Part shown: positions 32,874 to 42,703 of the stretch, one piece after another
How the letters are laid out: the number at the start of each line of letters is the position of its first letter
How positions within the stretch are numbered: position 1 is the stretch's first letter
Source: Candidatus Bathyarchaeota archaeon
GTDB lineage: Archaea; Thermoproteota; Bathyarchaeia; TCS64
Assembly: GCA_026394265.1 (NCBI GenBank)
Contig: JAPKYO010000040.1
Coordinates: 1 to 56,938 of the forward strand
Direction: 5' to 3'
Length of the DNA stretch: 56,938 nucleotides
The notes under the pieces: generated by a model
Databases searched by the model: none
Seen by the model: only the letters and a program-made list of their open reading frames with translations
Told to the model about the DNA's origin: nothing
Translations under genes and position numbers: made by a program

Positions 32874-35663
32874 ATGTCAGATACGGCGACCCGGAAGATT
32901 GACCGGCTAATAATTAACAACCCCTATGAGGCGCCAAAGGAGCACTGGGAACGCGTACAGGGAACAACAAGCTATTTCCGACGCGTCCCAGGCCGCCGAA
33001 GCGCCGGATACATCAAAGCCGGAGACACAAAGAACCCAGACGACCCCGGCGTATTCATCCCAATCGAGTTAGTTAACCAGATCAGGGAAAGAGTTGACAA
33101 GTGGCGCGAAGACGGCTATCCCGGGGTGACAGGCACCACCCACCGCCTCTTCGAACACTGGCACAACCCACAGGAAAGAGACCACCAATTCTTCTACTGT
33201 CAACTCGAAGCAATAGAAACCATCATCTGGCTAACCGAATCACCGCCAAGCAGTCGAGAGGGCCTCATCATCCCAGGAGACGGGGGACCATTCCACCGCC
33301 TCTGCTGCAAGATGGCAACAGGCACAGGAAAAACAACTGTTATGGCCATGCTTGCTGCGTGGCAGATACTAAATAATGTTGCCTCCTCTGAAGATTCAAG
33401 ATATACTCGATTCATTCTCATCCTCACCCCCAATCTAACCATCCGTAACCGTCTCCAAGTCCTCAAACCCGACGAAGTTGGTAACTACTTCGACGAGTTC
33501 AACGTCGTACCATACGATCTCCGAGAACACCTCCGCCAAGGAAAACTCAAGGTCACCAACTGGCACAACCTTGCATGGGATGATGATGAGAAGTTAAAAC
33601 GGCGCAGAAGTGTTGACAAACGCGGCGCCTTAAGTGACGAGGCATACACTCGAGAAGTCCTCGGTGAACTCGCTCAACATCGTCGCCTCCTCATCATCAA
33701 TGATGAAGCTCACCATGCGTGGCGGAGACCAGCAGGTACAAAATATAAACTCGACAAAGAAGAGGAAGAGATAGCCACTGTCTGGATCAACGGCTTAGAC
33801 CGTATCAATAAGACCCGGGGCATCCACACTTGTTACGACTTCACAGCCACACCATTCGCCCCCACAGGCAAAGCCAGCCCCGAGGAAACCCTCTACCCCT
33901 GGATAATCAGCGACTTCAACCTCAACGACGCCATAGAATCCGGCCTCGTCAAGACCCCACGCATCGTCTTCCGAGACGACGCCGTCCCCGATAAAAGCTA
34001 CCGGAGCAAACTCTACCACATCTACGCCCAACCCGAGGTACACGGAGACCTCAACAGACCAGCCGACCCAGAGGAACCCCTCCCAAGCCTCGTAGAAAAC
34101 GCCTATTGGCTCCTCTCAGAAGATTGGCTAGCCGCATTCAACCAATGGAAAGCCGAGGGCTTCCCCACACCCCCCGTCATGATCTCAATCGCAAACAGAA
34201 CCGAAACCGCAGCCCGAATAAAACACGCCTTCGACAACAACAACTTCCACATAGACGAACTAGCCAATCCCGACACAACCATACACATAGACTCCAAGAT
34301 ACTCAAAGCAGACATCGAAGGCGAAGAAATCACCCCCCAAGAAGAGGAGAAAGAGGAAGAACCCGTAGAACGCAAACTCACAAAGAAGGAACAGGAAGAC
34401 ATCATCCGCCGCAAGGTAGACACCGTCGGCAAACGCGGACAACCCGGCGAACAGATCAGAAACGTCATCAGCGTCGGAATGCTCAGCGAGGGTTGGGACT
34501 GCCGCACAGTCACCCACATCATGGGCCTCCGAGCCTTCACAAGCCAACTCCTCTGCGAACAAGTAGTAGGCCGCGGCCTCCGCCGAACAAGTTACGACGT
34601 AGACCCCGCCACCGGCCTCTTCGACCCCGAGTACGTCAACATCTTCGGCGTCCCATTCAGCTTCCTCCCCCACGAGACCGAAGAGGGACGCCACTCCAAA
34701 CCACCCAAGGCACGCTTCCCCATCGAACCCAGCCCCGCCAAGAACCAACACGAACTACGCATCCCAAACGTCACCCGCGTAGACCACGTCTTCAAGCCAA
34801 ATCTCACCCTCGACATCAACAAACTCACTGAGCTAACAATCGACGCCATCGACATCAGAACACAAGCCGACATGGCACCCATGATAGAGGGAAAACCCAA
34901 TATAACTCAGCTAACCACCATCCAACTCAAGGAACTAGCCGAACGCAACCGCACCCAGCGCCTCGTATTCGAGGCCGCCAAACGCCTCTACGACCAGATG
35001 AAAGGAGACTGGGGCGGAGACCAGATCAGCCTCATCAGCCAACTCATCCACATCCTCGAAGAGTTCATGGCGAAGGGCAAGATCAGGATCAAGCCCCCGG
35101 ACTGGGACAGCGACGACTTCAAGCGCCGCATCGCCATGACCCTAAGTCTACCAACAATAATCAACCACGTCTACCAGCACATCCGCCTCACAAGCACCGA
35201 GCGTCTAGAGCCCCAGTTCAATCAGGACCGCCCACTCATCTGGACAGGCGACATGAGAACATGGTATACGAGTAAAGATCGTACAGACGCCCTCAAGAGT
35301 CACATTAACAATGCCGTCTACGACAGTCGCTGGGAAGCCGCCGAAGCCTTCGAGCTTGACCGCAACCCCGGCGTTGAGAGCTGGGTCAAGAACGACCACC
35401 TCGGCTTCGAGATCCACTATATTCACGGTGGTATTCACCACAAGTACCGCCCAGACTACATCATACGCCTCGCAAACGGCACACATCTAATCGTCGAAGT
35501 AAAAGGCCAGCCAACCCAACAGGACCGCAGCAAGGAGATCGCCCTACAGGAGTGGATACAGGCAGTAAACACACAGGGCGGCTTCGGAAAATGGCTATAC
35601 GCACAATCAACCCACCCCAAAGACATCAAAGACATAATCGAGAAAGCTCTCAAAACCCCCTAG
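32874..35663 (+). CDS. res: Type III restriction enzyme, Res subunit
   Basis: 929 residues from ATG 32874, directly after the mod stop codon. It is an SF2 helicase: motif I MATGTGKTT at about 147-155, motif II DEAH at 277-280, motif III region DFTATPF, and motif VI VVGRGLRR at about 563. A C-terminal nuclease domain shows PDYIIR...IVEVKGQ (about 862-878), the PD-(D/E)xK pattern. With Mod it forms a complete type III system that translocates along DNA and cuts near two inverted unmethylated sites. All key motifs are present, so it should be active. Confidence 0.94.
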   Translation: MSDTATRKIDRLIINNPYEAPKEHWERVQGTTSYFRRVPGRRSAGYIKAGDTKNPDDPGVFIPIELVNQIRERVDKWREDGYPGVTGTTHRLFEHWHNPQERDHQFFYCQLEAIETIIWLTESPPSSREGLIIPGDGGPFHRLCCKMATGTGKTTVMAMLAAWQILNNVASSEDSRYTRFILILTPNLTIRNRLQVLKPDEVGNYFDEFNVVPYDLREHLRQGKLKVTNWHNLAWDDDEKLKRRRSVDKRGALSDEAYTREVLGELAQHRRLLIINDEAHHAWRRPAGTKYKLDKEEEEIATVWINGLDRINKTRGIHTCYDFTATPFAPTGKASPEETLYPWIISDFNLNDAIESGLVKTPRIVFRDDAVPDKSYRSKLYHIYAQPEVHGDLNRPADPEEPLPSLVENAYWLLSEDWLAAFNQWKAEGFPTPPVMISIANRTETAARIKHAFDNNNFHIDELANPDTTIHIDSKILKADIEGEEITPQEEEKEEEPVERKLTKKEQEDIIRRKVDTVGKRGQPGEQIRNVISVGMLSEGWDCRTVTHIMGLRAFTSQLLCEQVVGRGLRRTSYDVDPATGLFDPEYVNIFGVPFSFLPHETEEGRHSKPPKARFPIEPSPAKNQHELRIPNVTRVDHVFKPNLTLDINKLTELTIDAIDIRTQADMAPMIEGKPNITQLTTIQLKELAERNRTQRLVFEAAKRLYDQMKGDWGGDQISLISQLIHILEEFMAKGKIRIKPPDWDSDDFKRRIAMTLSLPTIINHVYQHIRLTSTERLEPQFNQDRPLIWTGDMRTWYTSKDRTDALKSHINNAVYDSRWEAAEAFELDRNPGVESWVKNDHLGFEIHYIHGGIHHKYRPDYIIRLANGTHLIVEVKGQPTQQDRSKEIALQEWIQAVNTQGGFGKWLYAQSTHPKDIKDIIEKALKTP

Positions 35664-35709
35664 ATATAACGCGCCAAAGACAATCTGCACCATCAACTAC
35701 ATTCAATAA

Positions 35710-35790
35710 TCAGGGTCCACAAAGTCGTGGACCCCTTATCCTCCACAGAATTTACCGACCGAAGCCGGCCGAGGGCTATGCGCCCCCAAA
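35710..35790 (-). ncRNA. Candidate small RNA B (homologue of RNA A, downstream of tRNA-Leu)
   Basis: Minus strand, TATA-like GTTTAAGT at 35811-35818 and predicted start near 35790. Four hairpins follow: GGGC-GCAUA-GCCC, GCCGGC-UUC-GGUCGGU, AUUCU-GUGG-AGGAU, and a terminal GGGUCCAC/GUGGACCC. RNA A has the same four in the same order. Stem 3 differs in sequence but still pairs, which is compensatory change. There is no ORF. The RNA class is unknown. Confidence 0.55.
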
Positions 35791-35860
35791 CAACACTCCC
35801 CCAACACGCCACTTAAACAAACCGAGACCCGAAACAAAACACCAATTCACAGCGAAGCTG

Positions 35861-35944
35861 CGCGCCGGGCGGGATTCGAACCCGCGTGCCCGGTAGGACA
35901 CCGACTCTTAAGGTCGGCGCAATAGGCCACTCTGCCACCGGCGC
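35861..35944 (-). tRNA. tRNA-Leu(UAA)
   Basis: Acceptor GCGCCGG pairs with CCGGCGC. The D arm begins GCAGAGUGG. The anticodon stem CCGAC/GUCGG holds the loop CUUAAGA, anticodon UAA. A long variable arm (UGUCCUACCGGGCAC) marks it as class II. The T arm is GCGGG-UUCGAAU-CCCGC. The base after the acceptor is G (35861), whereas archaeal tRNA-Leu normally has A73. No intron is seen. Its own TATA (CTTTTATATATT, 35966-35977) is 26 nt before the 5' end. Confidence 0.95.
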
Positions 35945-35979
35945 ACGGGGAAACAAACAGTCAATAATATATAAAAGAT

Positions 35980-36055
35980 GATCGGGGTCCACGAAACCGG
36001 GGACCCCTTTGTCCTACCGGGACTTACCGACCTAAGCCGGTGGGCTCACGCCCAA
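35980..36055 (-). ncRNA. Candidate small RNA A (homologue of RNA B, upstream of tRNA-Leu)
   Basis: Minus strand, TATA-like CTTTAAAAGG at 36074-36083 and predicted start near 36055. Hairpins: GGGC-GUGA-GCCC (36042-36053), CCGGC-UUAG-GUCGG (36027-36040), GUCC-CGGUA-GGAC (36011-36023), terminal GGGGUCC/GGACCCC (35984-36007). The linkers GUAAG and AAAG are near-identical to RNA B. Each RNA seems to have its own promoter and end with a strong hairpin. 36084-36239 shows nothing else. Confidence 0.55.
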
Positions 36056-36239
36056 CAAACTCTCCCCAGCACACCTTTTAAAGATTACCGAAGCAAAAAC
36101 CATAGGGGGGAGGGGGGACACCCAGTACCTGATTTTATCGCGCCATTACCTAAACGGAGCCACGAATCGTCCCTTTTCCTACGCCGATCTCGTCAAAAGG
36201 AGCACATATTCGCTACCAAGGCCGAAAAGAAATTTTCCC

Positions 36240-36262
36240 TTATGCGCAGTAGCACGCCATAG
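36240..36262 (-). repeat. Dispersed 23-bp repeat, copy 3 (inverted)
   Basis: On the minus strand CTATGGCGTGCTACT, variable GCG, CATAA. Inverted relative to copies 1 and 2, so the three copies bracket the accessory island 28.9-36.3 kb. Confidence 0.55.
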
Positions 36263-36317
36263 CGCGGTGGATGGTCTCATATCCTAGTTGCTCCCAACTA
36301 CCATATTCGTGAGTCGT

Positions 36318-37505
36318 ATGGTGTATGACTTCGACACAATCATAGACAGACTCGGCACAAGCTCCAGCAAGTGGAGCTACGCCAAGAAGATGACCGGATA
36401 CGACGACGTCCTCCCCATGTGGGTCGCCGACATGGACTTCGCATCCGCCCCCGAAATAGTAGCCGCCATAAAGGAACGAGCCGCCCACCCAATCTACGGC
36501 TACACAAGCAAAACCGACGGCTACTACAACGGCATGATAAACTGGATGGCCAAACGCAACGCCTGGAAAGGCGTCCAGCGCGACTGGATCCTCTCCAGCC
36601 CCGGCGTCGTCCCCGGATTCAACTACTGCGTACAAGCCTACAGCCACCCCGGAGACAAGGTCCTCATCCAGCCCCCCGTCTACTACCCCTTCAGAAACGC
36701 CATACTAAACAACGGCCGCCAAGTCGTCGACAACCCGCTAAAGATCGTAGACGGCAACTACGAGATGGACTACGAGGACCTCGAGAAGAAGATCGACGCC
36801 AGGACAAAGATGGTCATCTTCTGCAGTCCACACAACCCCGTCGGCCGCGTCTGGAAGAAGGACGAACTCAAACACTTCGCCGAGATCTGCGAGAAGAAGA
36901 ACATCGTGATTATCAGCGACGAGATCCACAGCGACCTCATCCTCGGCAAGACAAAGCACATCTGCACCGCCACCCTCTCAGATGACGCCCTCCAGAGGAC
37001 CGTCACCCTCACCGCCCCAAACAAGACCTTCAACATCGCCGGCCTCCAGAACGCCGACGCCATAATCCCCAACAAGAAGCTCAGAGACGCCTTCTTCACC
37101 GTCACCCAGAACAACAGCGTCAGCAACCCCAACATCTTCGGCATCGTCGCACAGGAAGCCGCATACGCCAAAGGCGAACCATGGCTCACAGAACTACTCA
37201 CCTACCTCAAAGCAAACCTCGCCTACTTCGAAACCTACATCAAGAAGAACATCCCCGCCCTCCACGTCTACCCACTCGAAGGCACATACCTCGCATGGGT
37301 CGACTTCACCGCCCTCGGCATGGACGACGCCACACTCCACACGTGGATGCTCGAGAAGGCCAGACTCTGGCTCGACGACGGCGTAATGTTCGGCGTCGAA
37401 GGCAGCATGTTCATGCGCTTCAACATCGCCTGCCCCAGAGCCATGCTAAAGGACGGCCTCGACAGACTCGCCAAGGCCGCCAAGCAGCTCCCAAAGAAGA
37501 AGTAG
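36318..37505 (+). CDS. MalY/PatB-type PLP C-S lyase or aminotransferase
   Basis: 395 residues from ATG 36318; the frame extends to 36288, but a TATA-like CTCATATCC (36274-36282) places the transcript start near 36305. It is a fold-type I PLP enzyme with PLP-Lys236 in APNKTFN, preceded by the motifs WVADMDF, SPHNPVGRVW and SDEIHSDL that mark the MalY/PatB family. These cleave C-S bonds of cystathionine or cysteine conjugates. It would release thiols from sulfur amino acids. No sulfur genes lie nearby. C-ending codons dominate, as in the conserved parts of the window. Confidence 0.88.
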   Translation: MVYDFDTIIDRLGTSSSKWSYAKKMTGYDDVLPMWVADMDFASAPEIVAAIKERAAHPIYGYTSKTDGYYNGMINWMAKRNAWKGVQRDWILSSPGVVPGFNYCVQAYSHPGDKVLIQPPVYYPFRNAILNNGRQVVDNPLKIVDGNYEMDYEDLEKKIDARTKMVIFCSPHNPVGRVWKKDELKHFAEICEKKNIVIISDEIHSDLILGKTKHICTATLSDDALQRTVTLTAPNKTFNIAGLQNADAIIPNKKLRDAFFTVTQNNSVSNPNIFGIVAQEAAYAKGEPWLTELLTYLKANLAYFETYIKKNIPALHVYPLEGTYLAWVDFTALGMDDATLHTWMLEKARLWLDDGVMFGVEGSMFMRFNIACPRAMLKDGLDRLAKAAKQLPKKK

Positions 37506-37529
37506 ACCCCCCACGACTCAACCAAGTCT

Positions 37530-37985
37530 TCACATCTTGAGTTGAGTCGCTATTTCCCTTCCGAAATCTACGCATCTTGGAAGCTCGCCCTCTGAGATTG
37601 GGCCCTTTATTCCTTCAACCTTTACCGATAAGCTGGGAGTAATCAGCTTCAAGTCCGGAACCTTCTCGCCTATCCTCTGTTCCATCTTAGTGTGAGCCCC
37701 CTTATCCTCAGCCAGATGAGTATCGAAAACGGCCACCCACTTCACCTTCTTCTCAATTTTCCCGAGTTTATCGATGAACGCGTCAATTCCGCGGGCCGGC
37801 CCATCAAAATGGTTCGGCGACCCTATCAGCACCGCGTCCGAATCGACAACATCCTCAAGATGGACGCGCTTGACGTCGGCGATGGCCGTTTCCAGCCCCC
37901 CGACTTCCCTGATTCCCTCCACAATCCTCTCTGCAACGAGCTTCGTGTTGCCGTGCTTTGAGTCATAAACAACAAACACTTTCAT
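37530..37985 (-). CDS. Flavodoxin
   Basis: 151 residues from ATG 37985, the third of three candidate ATGs, chosen because MKVFVVYDS is the natural start. FMN-binding loop SKHGNTK (9-15) and GSPNHFDGPARG are visible. It would carry electrons as FMN semiquinone/hydroquinone in the cytoplasm. It follows the GMC oxidoreductase operon on the same strand with a 37-bp gap, so co-transcription is possible. A second, different flavodoxin is at 44008-44490. Confidence 0.88.
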   Translation of the reverse strand: MKVFVVYDSKHGNTKLVAERIVEGIREVGGLETAIADVKRVHLEDVVDSDAVLIGSPNHFDGPARGIDAFIDKLGKIEKKVKWVAVFDTHLAEDKGAHTKMEQRIGEKVPDLKLITPSLSVKVEGIKGPISEGELPRCVDFGREIATQLKM

Positions 37986-38022
37986 CATCAACATTCATCT
38001 CCTAGCATTTTCATGTACATTT

Positions 38023-39306
38023 TCATCCCGATCCTATTTTTCTTGAAACTCTCAAGGCGAGAGCCATGGTCGTCATGATGGTGGGTAAGCCCTGAGACTT
38101 CGGTAGCAGGGAGAGATCCGCGACCCAGAGCCCCTCGGGCAGCCAGGCCGGCCTCATCCCCCTCACGTCGTCGCGTGATAACGGCGCTGTGCCGCCCAGG
38201 TGTCCACCGTTAAGCATTCCCCTTACAAAGGGTCCACCTACGCCCGCCGCCACCATGATTGTCTTCGCCATCTCCATGCCTTCATCTAAGAGAGCCCGAT
38301 CAGTAGCCGTCAACTCCTTACGAACTCGCCCATCGCGGTTCACCGAGCCATTCTGGTCTTCAGCGAGCTTCACCATGACTCCGACGCGGTCACCCTGCGA
38401 GACTCCTCTCCACGGTTTATGGAACAGATGCGATAGGATGTCTGGGTAGGGCGACAGTATGTAGTCTGGCCTCTTGACATACCAGGCCATGGGCGCCTCG
38501 GAGAACTGCCCGGCATCCTTGAGAACCCCTCCCAGGGTAAGCACGACATCCGCCCACAGACTATCTCTCGGAGGGATCCCCGAGGCCGCCAGGATCTGGG
38601 CGGTGCCTATCCCACCCGCGGCGAGCACGACTGCATCCGCCTCGATTCGTTGGTCGACGGAACCGTTTGAGACCTCGACCCCCCTGACCCTGCCTTCCTC
38701 TATGATCACTCTTTGGACCCGTGAACCCGTCTGAATCCTCCCGCGGCGTGCCTCGATATCTTTGAAGAGCATTCGTGAGTCCCATCGGGCCCCGGTTTTG
38801 CACCCTAATTCGCATAGACCACATGAGGCGCACTTACTCACGTCAACCATCTTTGGCGTGGGCGTGGGTTTTAGGCCCAGCTCGGCGGCGGAGTCAAACA
38901 TACTCTGTGTTACGGGTCGCCACCTGCTGCGGGGGATGGCCGCGGGCTTCAGCAGCTCCTCAATTTCCCCGTACTCCTCGGACAGATCGAGCCCTATCTC
39001 GTTCAGCCCGTTCTCCGCCCTCACCGCGTTACCGCATGAGATCGTCGTCGAGCCTCCCGTTGTGAGTCCTCTGACGAGAACCAGATCTTCCGAGGAGCGC
39101 AGGACATTCATGTGGGGGAAGACGTGATTGATCGTGCCCTCTCCGCCTAGTAACCCCGTCCCACGTATTGCCTGAGCCCAGCCCAGGTGCGTAAAGGGTT
39201 GGAATGGCCTCCCAGCCTCCATGACTAATACCTCGTGCCCCTGGGCGGAGAGTTCACGGGCCGCAGTCGCGCCCCCAGCGCCCGACCCCACGACTATTAT
39301 CTTCAT
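38023..39306 (-). CDS. GMC-type FAD oxidoreductase with a Cys cluster
   Basis: 427 residues from ATG 39306, overlapping the upstream gene by four bases. The FAD-binding GSGAGG (7-12) and [10 protein letters not shown] stretch (84-93) place it in the glucose-methanol-choline family, near long-chain alcohol oxidases. A four-Cys set (C159, C162, C165, C169; CxxCxxCxxxC) suggests an Fe-S cluster, found in some such dehydrogenases. The C-terminal motif [10 protein letters not shown] and [14 protein letters not shown] fit the family. It is the last gene of a four-gene operon and would oxidise an alcohol made upstream, or feed electrons to the flavodoxin downstream. Confidence 0.88.
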   Translation of the reverse strand: MKIIVVGSGAGGATAARELSAQGHEVLVMEAGRPFQPFTHLGWAQAIRGTGLLGGEGTINHVFPHMNVLRSSEDLVLVRGLTTGGSTTISCGNAVRAENGLNEIGLDLSEEYGEIEELLKPAAIPRSRWRPVTQSMFDSAAELGLKPTPTPKMVDVSKCASCGLCELGCKTGARWDSRMLFKDIEARRGRIQTGSRVQRVIIEEGRVRGVEVSNGSVDQRIEADAVVLAAGGIGTAQILAASGIPPRDSLWADVVLTLGGVLKDAGQFSEAPMAWYVKRPDYILSPYPDILSHLFHKPWRGVSQGDRVGVMVKLAEDQNGSVNRDGRVRKELTATDRALLDEGMEMAKTIMVAAGVGGPFVRGMLNGGHLGGTAPLSRDDVRGMRPAWLPEGLWVADLSLLPKSQGLPTIMTTMALALRVSRKIGSG

Positions 39307-39920
39307 TCAGGTTCCTCGTGATCGATCTTGATTCTTGCCACGCATGTCGGATAACCAGATGTGATTCTGGTCTCGAACCTCATTCTCACCGAGGGGTTGA
39401 GCCCCCTTACAACGCCCTCGTCAGCCGCGCTCGTCACCATGCACGTAATTTCTGAATAGGTCTCCGAGAGAGCGCATCGGTCTATCTCGATTGTCAACTC
39501 TTTGCCTCCCCCGTGAACGTCGAAATCTATGCCGAGGACCTTGTACATCACGCGAGCTGCCAGTATGAGGTCCTCCAAGCTGTCTCCAACGGAGAAGCGG
39601 ATGCGGGCCTCCTCGCCGAGGTCCTGTCCTACCTTGAAAAGTGCCGCTCTCCCAATCTCCACGGCTTTGTCTTCACCGATTCCGTCGATCAGTGCCTTCA
39701 CGAGCGCGTTATGGTTCGAGGCCATTGCAGCTCTTCTCTCATTGATTGAGCCCATGAGGGGCTTAATCTCCTGAGAAACCACTCTTGACTCATTGGGGGC
39801 ATGTATTTTCAATTCTTTACTGAGGGCATCGGTTGTAAGCGACGCGATTCGATCTAACTCACTTCGTAGTGTCGAGTCCGGGAGCCACAGCGACGCGAGG
39901 CGAAGCCTAAGACTAGTCAA
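39303..39920 (-). CDS. Unknown protein, possibly thiazoline-carboxylate-hydrolase-like
   Basis: 205 residues from GTG 39920. It overlaps both neighbours by four bases, so it is translated with them. Residues 60-205 have the pattern of a helix-rich then beta domain ending C-x(n)-D-E-G-x(3)-G-L-N-P...[10 protein letters not shown]. This faintly recalls the L-2-amino-thiazoline-4-carboxylic acid hydrolase or V4R-like proteins. The resemblance is weak. Its position between an acyl-activating reductase and a GMC oxidoreductase suggests a role in the same pathway. Confidence 0.5.
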   Translation of the reverse strand: MTSLRLRLASLWLPDSTLRSELDRIASLTTDALSKELKIHAPNESRVVSQEIKPLMGSINERRAAMASNHNALVKALIDGIGEDKAVEIGRAALFKVGQDLGEEARIRFSVGDSLEDLILAARVMYKVLGIDFDVHGGGKELTIEIDRCALSETYSEITCMVTSAADEGVVRGLNPSVRMRFETRITSGYPTCVARIKIDHEEPE

Positions 39921-42703
39921 TCAGCATCTCCAACCGTCTTCGATTCTGGTGACTCTGAGTGTCCGCTGTAGAGACCCTCTATGACATCCCCGAATCGCAT
40001 CGTTATCGCGGACCTCTTCAACTTTAGGTTAGCCGTGAGGTCGCCCCTGCTGATTGAGAGGTCGTTTTCCAGCGTGGCCCATCTCTTAACCTGCTCGGGG
40101 TGAGATAGCCTCTTGTTGACCTCGGAGATGGCCTGATCCATGGAAGCCAAGACCTTAGCCCTATCGATTCCCTTCTTGATCCATATGAGGGCAACACAGT
40201 AGGGACAGCCTTCACCCACGATCATGGCCTCCTCTACATCCCGGATCTCCCTCAACATCGCCTCGATCTTGGCAGGTTGAACGTATTTCCCGTAGGAGGT
40301 CTTGATCAACTCCTTCTTCCTGCCGTTGACGACCAAGTAGCCGTCTTCCAGTCTCCCAAGGTCCCCCGTCGAGAGATATCCCTCTCTGAAGGGGGGTGTG
40401 GCCTTTGGATCTAGGTATCCAAGGGTGACCTGTGGGCCTTTCACGAGGATCTCGCCATCCTCCTCGATCTTTACCTGGGTCTCGGGCAATGGTTCGCCGA
40501 CCGTGCCCACCCTATTTCTCCCGGGCAGGTTCATTGTCACAAGCGGGGCCTCGGTCAGGCCGTATGCGTCGTGGATATCGACCCCAAGCTCCTCGTATCC
40601 CCGTAGCAGGGCCTCGCTCACCGGGGCGGAGCCGACGATCAGCTGCCCGCACCTGTCAAGCCCAGCCCGGGATAAGATGGTGCGCCGGATTATCGGGCGG
40701 AGAAGCGATCGAATGACCCCCTTAGAGTTGACGTATCTTCTCCCGACACCGCTCCTCTGGAGGACCTCCCACACCTTCTCGTAGAACCGTGGAACGGAGA
40801 AGAAGACCGTGGGCCGGACTAGCGGCAACGCCTTTTGGAGGTCCTGGAAGTGCTCCAGGAAGTAGAGGTTCAGGGGGGCGGGGGCATAAAATGGGGAGTA
40901 TGCGCCGATGATCCCCTCGACGACGTGATTCATCGGCAGAAATGACAGGTATGTGATGTCGGTGCTTCTTATCCTCCAGGGCGTGATGGAGCACACCGCC
41001 TCCCCCATCCACCGGAGGTTTCCGTGGCTGAAGCAGACCCCCTTGGCGGGCCCCGTCGTCCCCGAAGTGTACCTCACGGTCGCGAGGTCGCTGTAGTCTA
41101 CCGGTGAGCCCTCGCCTTCGACGTGATCCTTTCCCTTGGCGAGGAAATCAGCCCACGAAACATGTTTACTGGGGTCTGCCGCGGATTCGTTTATGCAGAA
41201 TGAGATGACTGGGAGGTCCATCCCGGTTTCATCGAGATGTTTGAGGACCTCGGGGGAACCAACTAGGAGAAGCTTCGCTCCGCTGGAGGAGACTATTTCT
41301 CTTATCTCACTGGGTGGGCTGGTGTAGTAGAGCGGTACACTCACCGCGCCCACTAGACCGATCGCGACATCGAGGGTCAGGTAGCGGCTGCTGTTCAGCC
41401 CGACGATCGCGACCCGGTCGCCCCTAGCGACGCCCATCGAGTGTAATGCGCCGGCAGCCGACAGCATTTCCCGCCTAACCTCCTTAGAATCGCGCGGAAT
41501 TACCCTCCCATCTACGATATCATTGATCGAAACGGGCATAGATCTGCTCTCCAATCGGGTGAGTATCTGCTCGTGTACCGTCAATGGGTTTGGGTGAAGC
41601 AAGCCATGATACACTGCGTAGCTCAAAAGGTGGGCAAACGATCCACGCCAATCAAACACGTATTTCCCGAGGAGAAGATCCGTGTTGGCCCTGTCGAAGC
41701 GCTGATCCGAGGAGAAGTATGGTCTAAGCTCCCCGAGTTTGCCGACTAGACCCTCCCCGGCCTCATGGGCTCCTTCGAGGTCGTCACCCGGAGCCGGTTT
41801 CGGAGATGGCAGAGGGAGGAAAAACATCCTCGGCAAATCTACGCCCAGATTTCCCTTAGCCCATTTATGGGCCTCATGAATCAGTTCGGCGACCGTCGGG
41901 AGACTCTCATATGTGGACGTAAGGTGGAGGGTGAGCCCCGCTCCTTCCCGCATAAGGGTGAGCTTGACAATCGAGTCGGCGACGTAGTCGACTGGCACGA
42001 TATTGATCCTCGCCGAGGCTTTAGTGGGTAGGAGCCTGAGTCTTCCCTTCAGGTAGAGGCGCAGGGGGTAGTAGATGGTGTTGAATGTCCTGATTTGCCC
42101 GGTCTCCGAGTCCCCAACTATCATGCCGGGTCTGACTATGGAGATCGGGAACTCGTCCCCGGCTTCGCGTACGAGCTTTTCGCCTTCGTACTTCGTTAAT
42201 TCGTATCCGTTGTAGAAACCGTGCTCGTTGGAGAGTTTGTTCTCCTCTATGATGCCCTCTCTGCCACCCGCCACATAGGCGGTCGACACGTGTATTAATC
42301 GCGCCATCCCGTGGTGTCCGTTGGCGGCCCTAGCCAGCTCAAGGATATTTCCTGTGCCGACGACGTTTGTCTGCCTCATCTCCTCGATGGGCCCGTCGAG
42401 GCGAAGGTCCGCCGCGGTGTGGATGACATGCGTGACTCTCTCTGCAAGATAGCTGTAATCCTCGTCCGTTAATCCGAGATGGGGTTTACGAACATCACCA
42501 ACGATGACTCTGACCCTGCCGCCAATCTCGCCGTAAAGCGTGGGCCACTGCCACCACTCGCGCCTCAGCTGCCTCATCGCAGCTTCTAGGCTATTCGCTC
42601 GCACGAGAGCTACGATCGAAGAGTCTGTATCTGAAAGTATTCGACGGGCTATCTGTGCCCCGAGGAACCCAGTAGATCCCGTCAGCAGAATAACGTGGGT
42701 CAT
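39917..42703 (-). CDS. Fused NAD(P) thioester-reductase-like domain and AMP-dependent acyl ligase
   Basis: 928 residues from ATG 42703. Residues 1-360 form an SDR domain of the fatty acyl-CoA/thioester reductase type: GSTGFLG at 8-14, STAYV, and the Tyr-Lys pair of NGYELTKYEGEK at about 166-170. From about 390 to the end is an adenylate-forming ligase: YTSGTTGPAKG at about 543, DAYGLTEAP, STGDLGRLEDG, RKKELIK. The ligase would activate a long-chain acid and the reductase would reduce its thioester. The order (reductase first, ligase second, no carrier domain between) is the reverse of carboxylic acid reductases. It is the second gene of the operon, with four-base overlaps on both sides. Confidence 0.9.
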   Translation of the reverse strand: MTHVILLTGSTGFLGAQIARRILSDTDSSIVALVRANSLEAAMRQLRREWWQWPTLYGEIGGRVRVIVGDVRKPHLGLTDEDYSYLAERVTHVIHTAADLRLDGPIEEMRQTNVVGTGNILELARAANGHHGMARLIHVSTAYVAGGREGIIEENKLSNEHGFYNGYELTKYEGEKLVREAGDEFPISIVRPGMIVGDSETGQIRTFNTIYYPLRLYLKGRLRLLPTKASARINIVPVDYVADSIVKLTLMREGAGLTLHLTSTYESLPTVAELIHEAHKWAKGNLGVDLPRMFFLPLPSPKPAPGDDLEGAHEAGEGLVGKLGELRPYFSSDQRFDRANTDLLLGKYVFDWRGSFAHLLSYAVYHGLLHPNPLTVHEQILTRLESRSMPVSINDIVDGRVIPRDSKEVRREMLSAAGALHSMGVARGDRVAIVGLNSSRYLTLDVAIGLVGAVSVPLYYTSPPSEIREIVSSSGAKLLLVGSPEVLKHLDETGMDLPVISFCINESAADPSKHVSWADFLAKGKDHVEGEGSPVDYSDLATVRYTSGTTGPAKGVCFSHGNLRWMGEAVCSITPWRIRSTDITYLSFLPMNHVVEGIIGAYSPFYAPAPLNLYFLEHFQDLQKALPLVRPTVFFSVPRFYEKVWEVLQRSGVGRRYVNSKGVIRSLLRPIIRRTILSRAGLDRCGQLIVGSAPVSEALLRGYEELGVDIHDAYGLTEAPLVTMNLPGRNRVGTVGEPLPETQVKIEEDGEILVKGPQVTLGYLDPKATPPFREGYLSTGDLGRLEDGYLVVNGRKKELIKTSYGKYVQPAKIEAMLREIRDVEEAMIVGEGCPYCVALIWIKKGIDRAKVLASMDQAISEVNKRLSHPEQVKRWATLENDLSISRGDLTANLKLKRSAITMRFGDVIEGLYSGHSESPESKTVGDAD

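Noticed and set aside
35710..36060. CRISPR array or transposon ends around tRNA-Leu
   Set aside because: There are only two diverged copies of about 80 nt, with promoters and hairpins rather than uniform repeats and spacers; no transposase is present.
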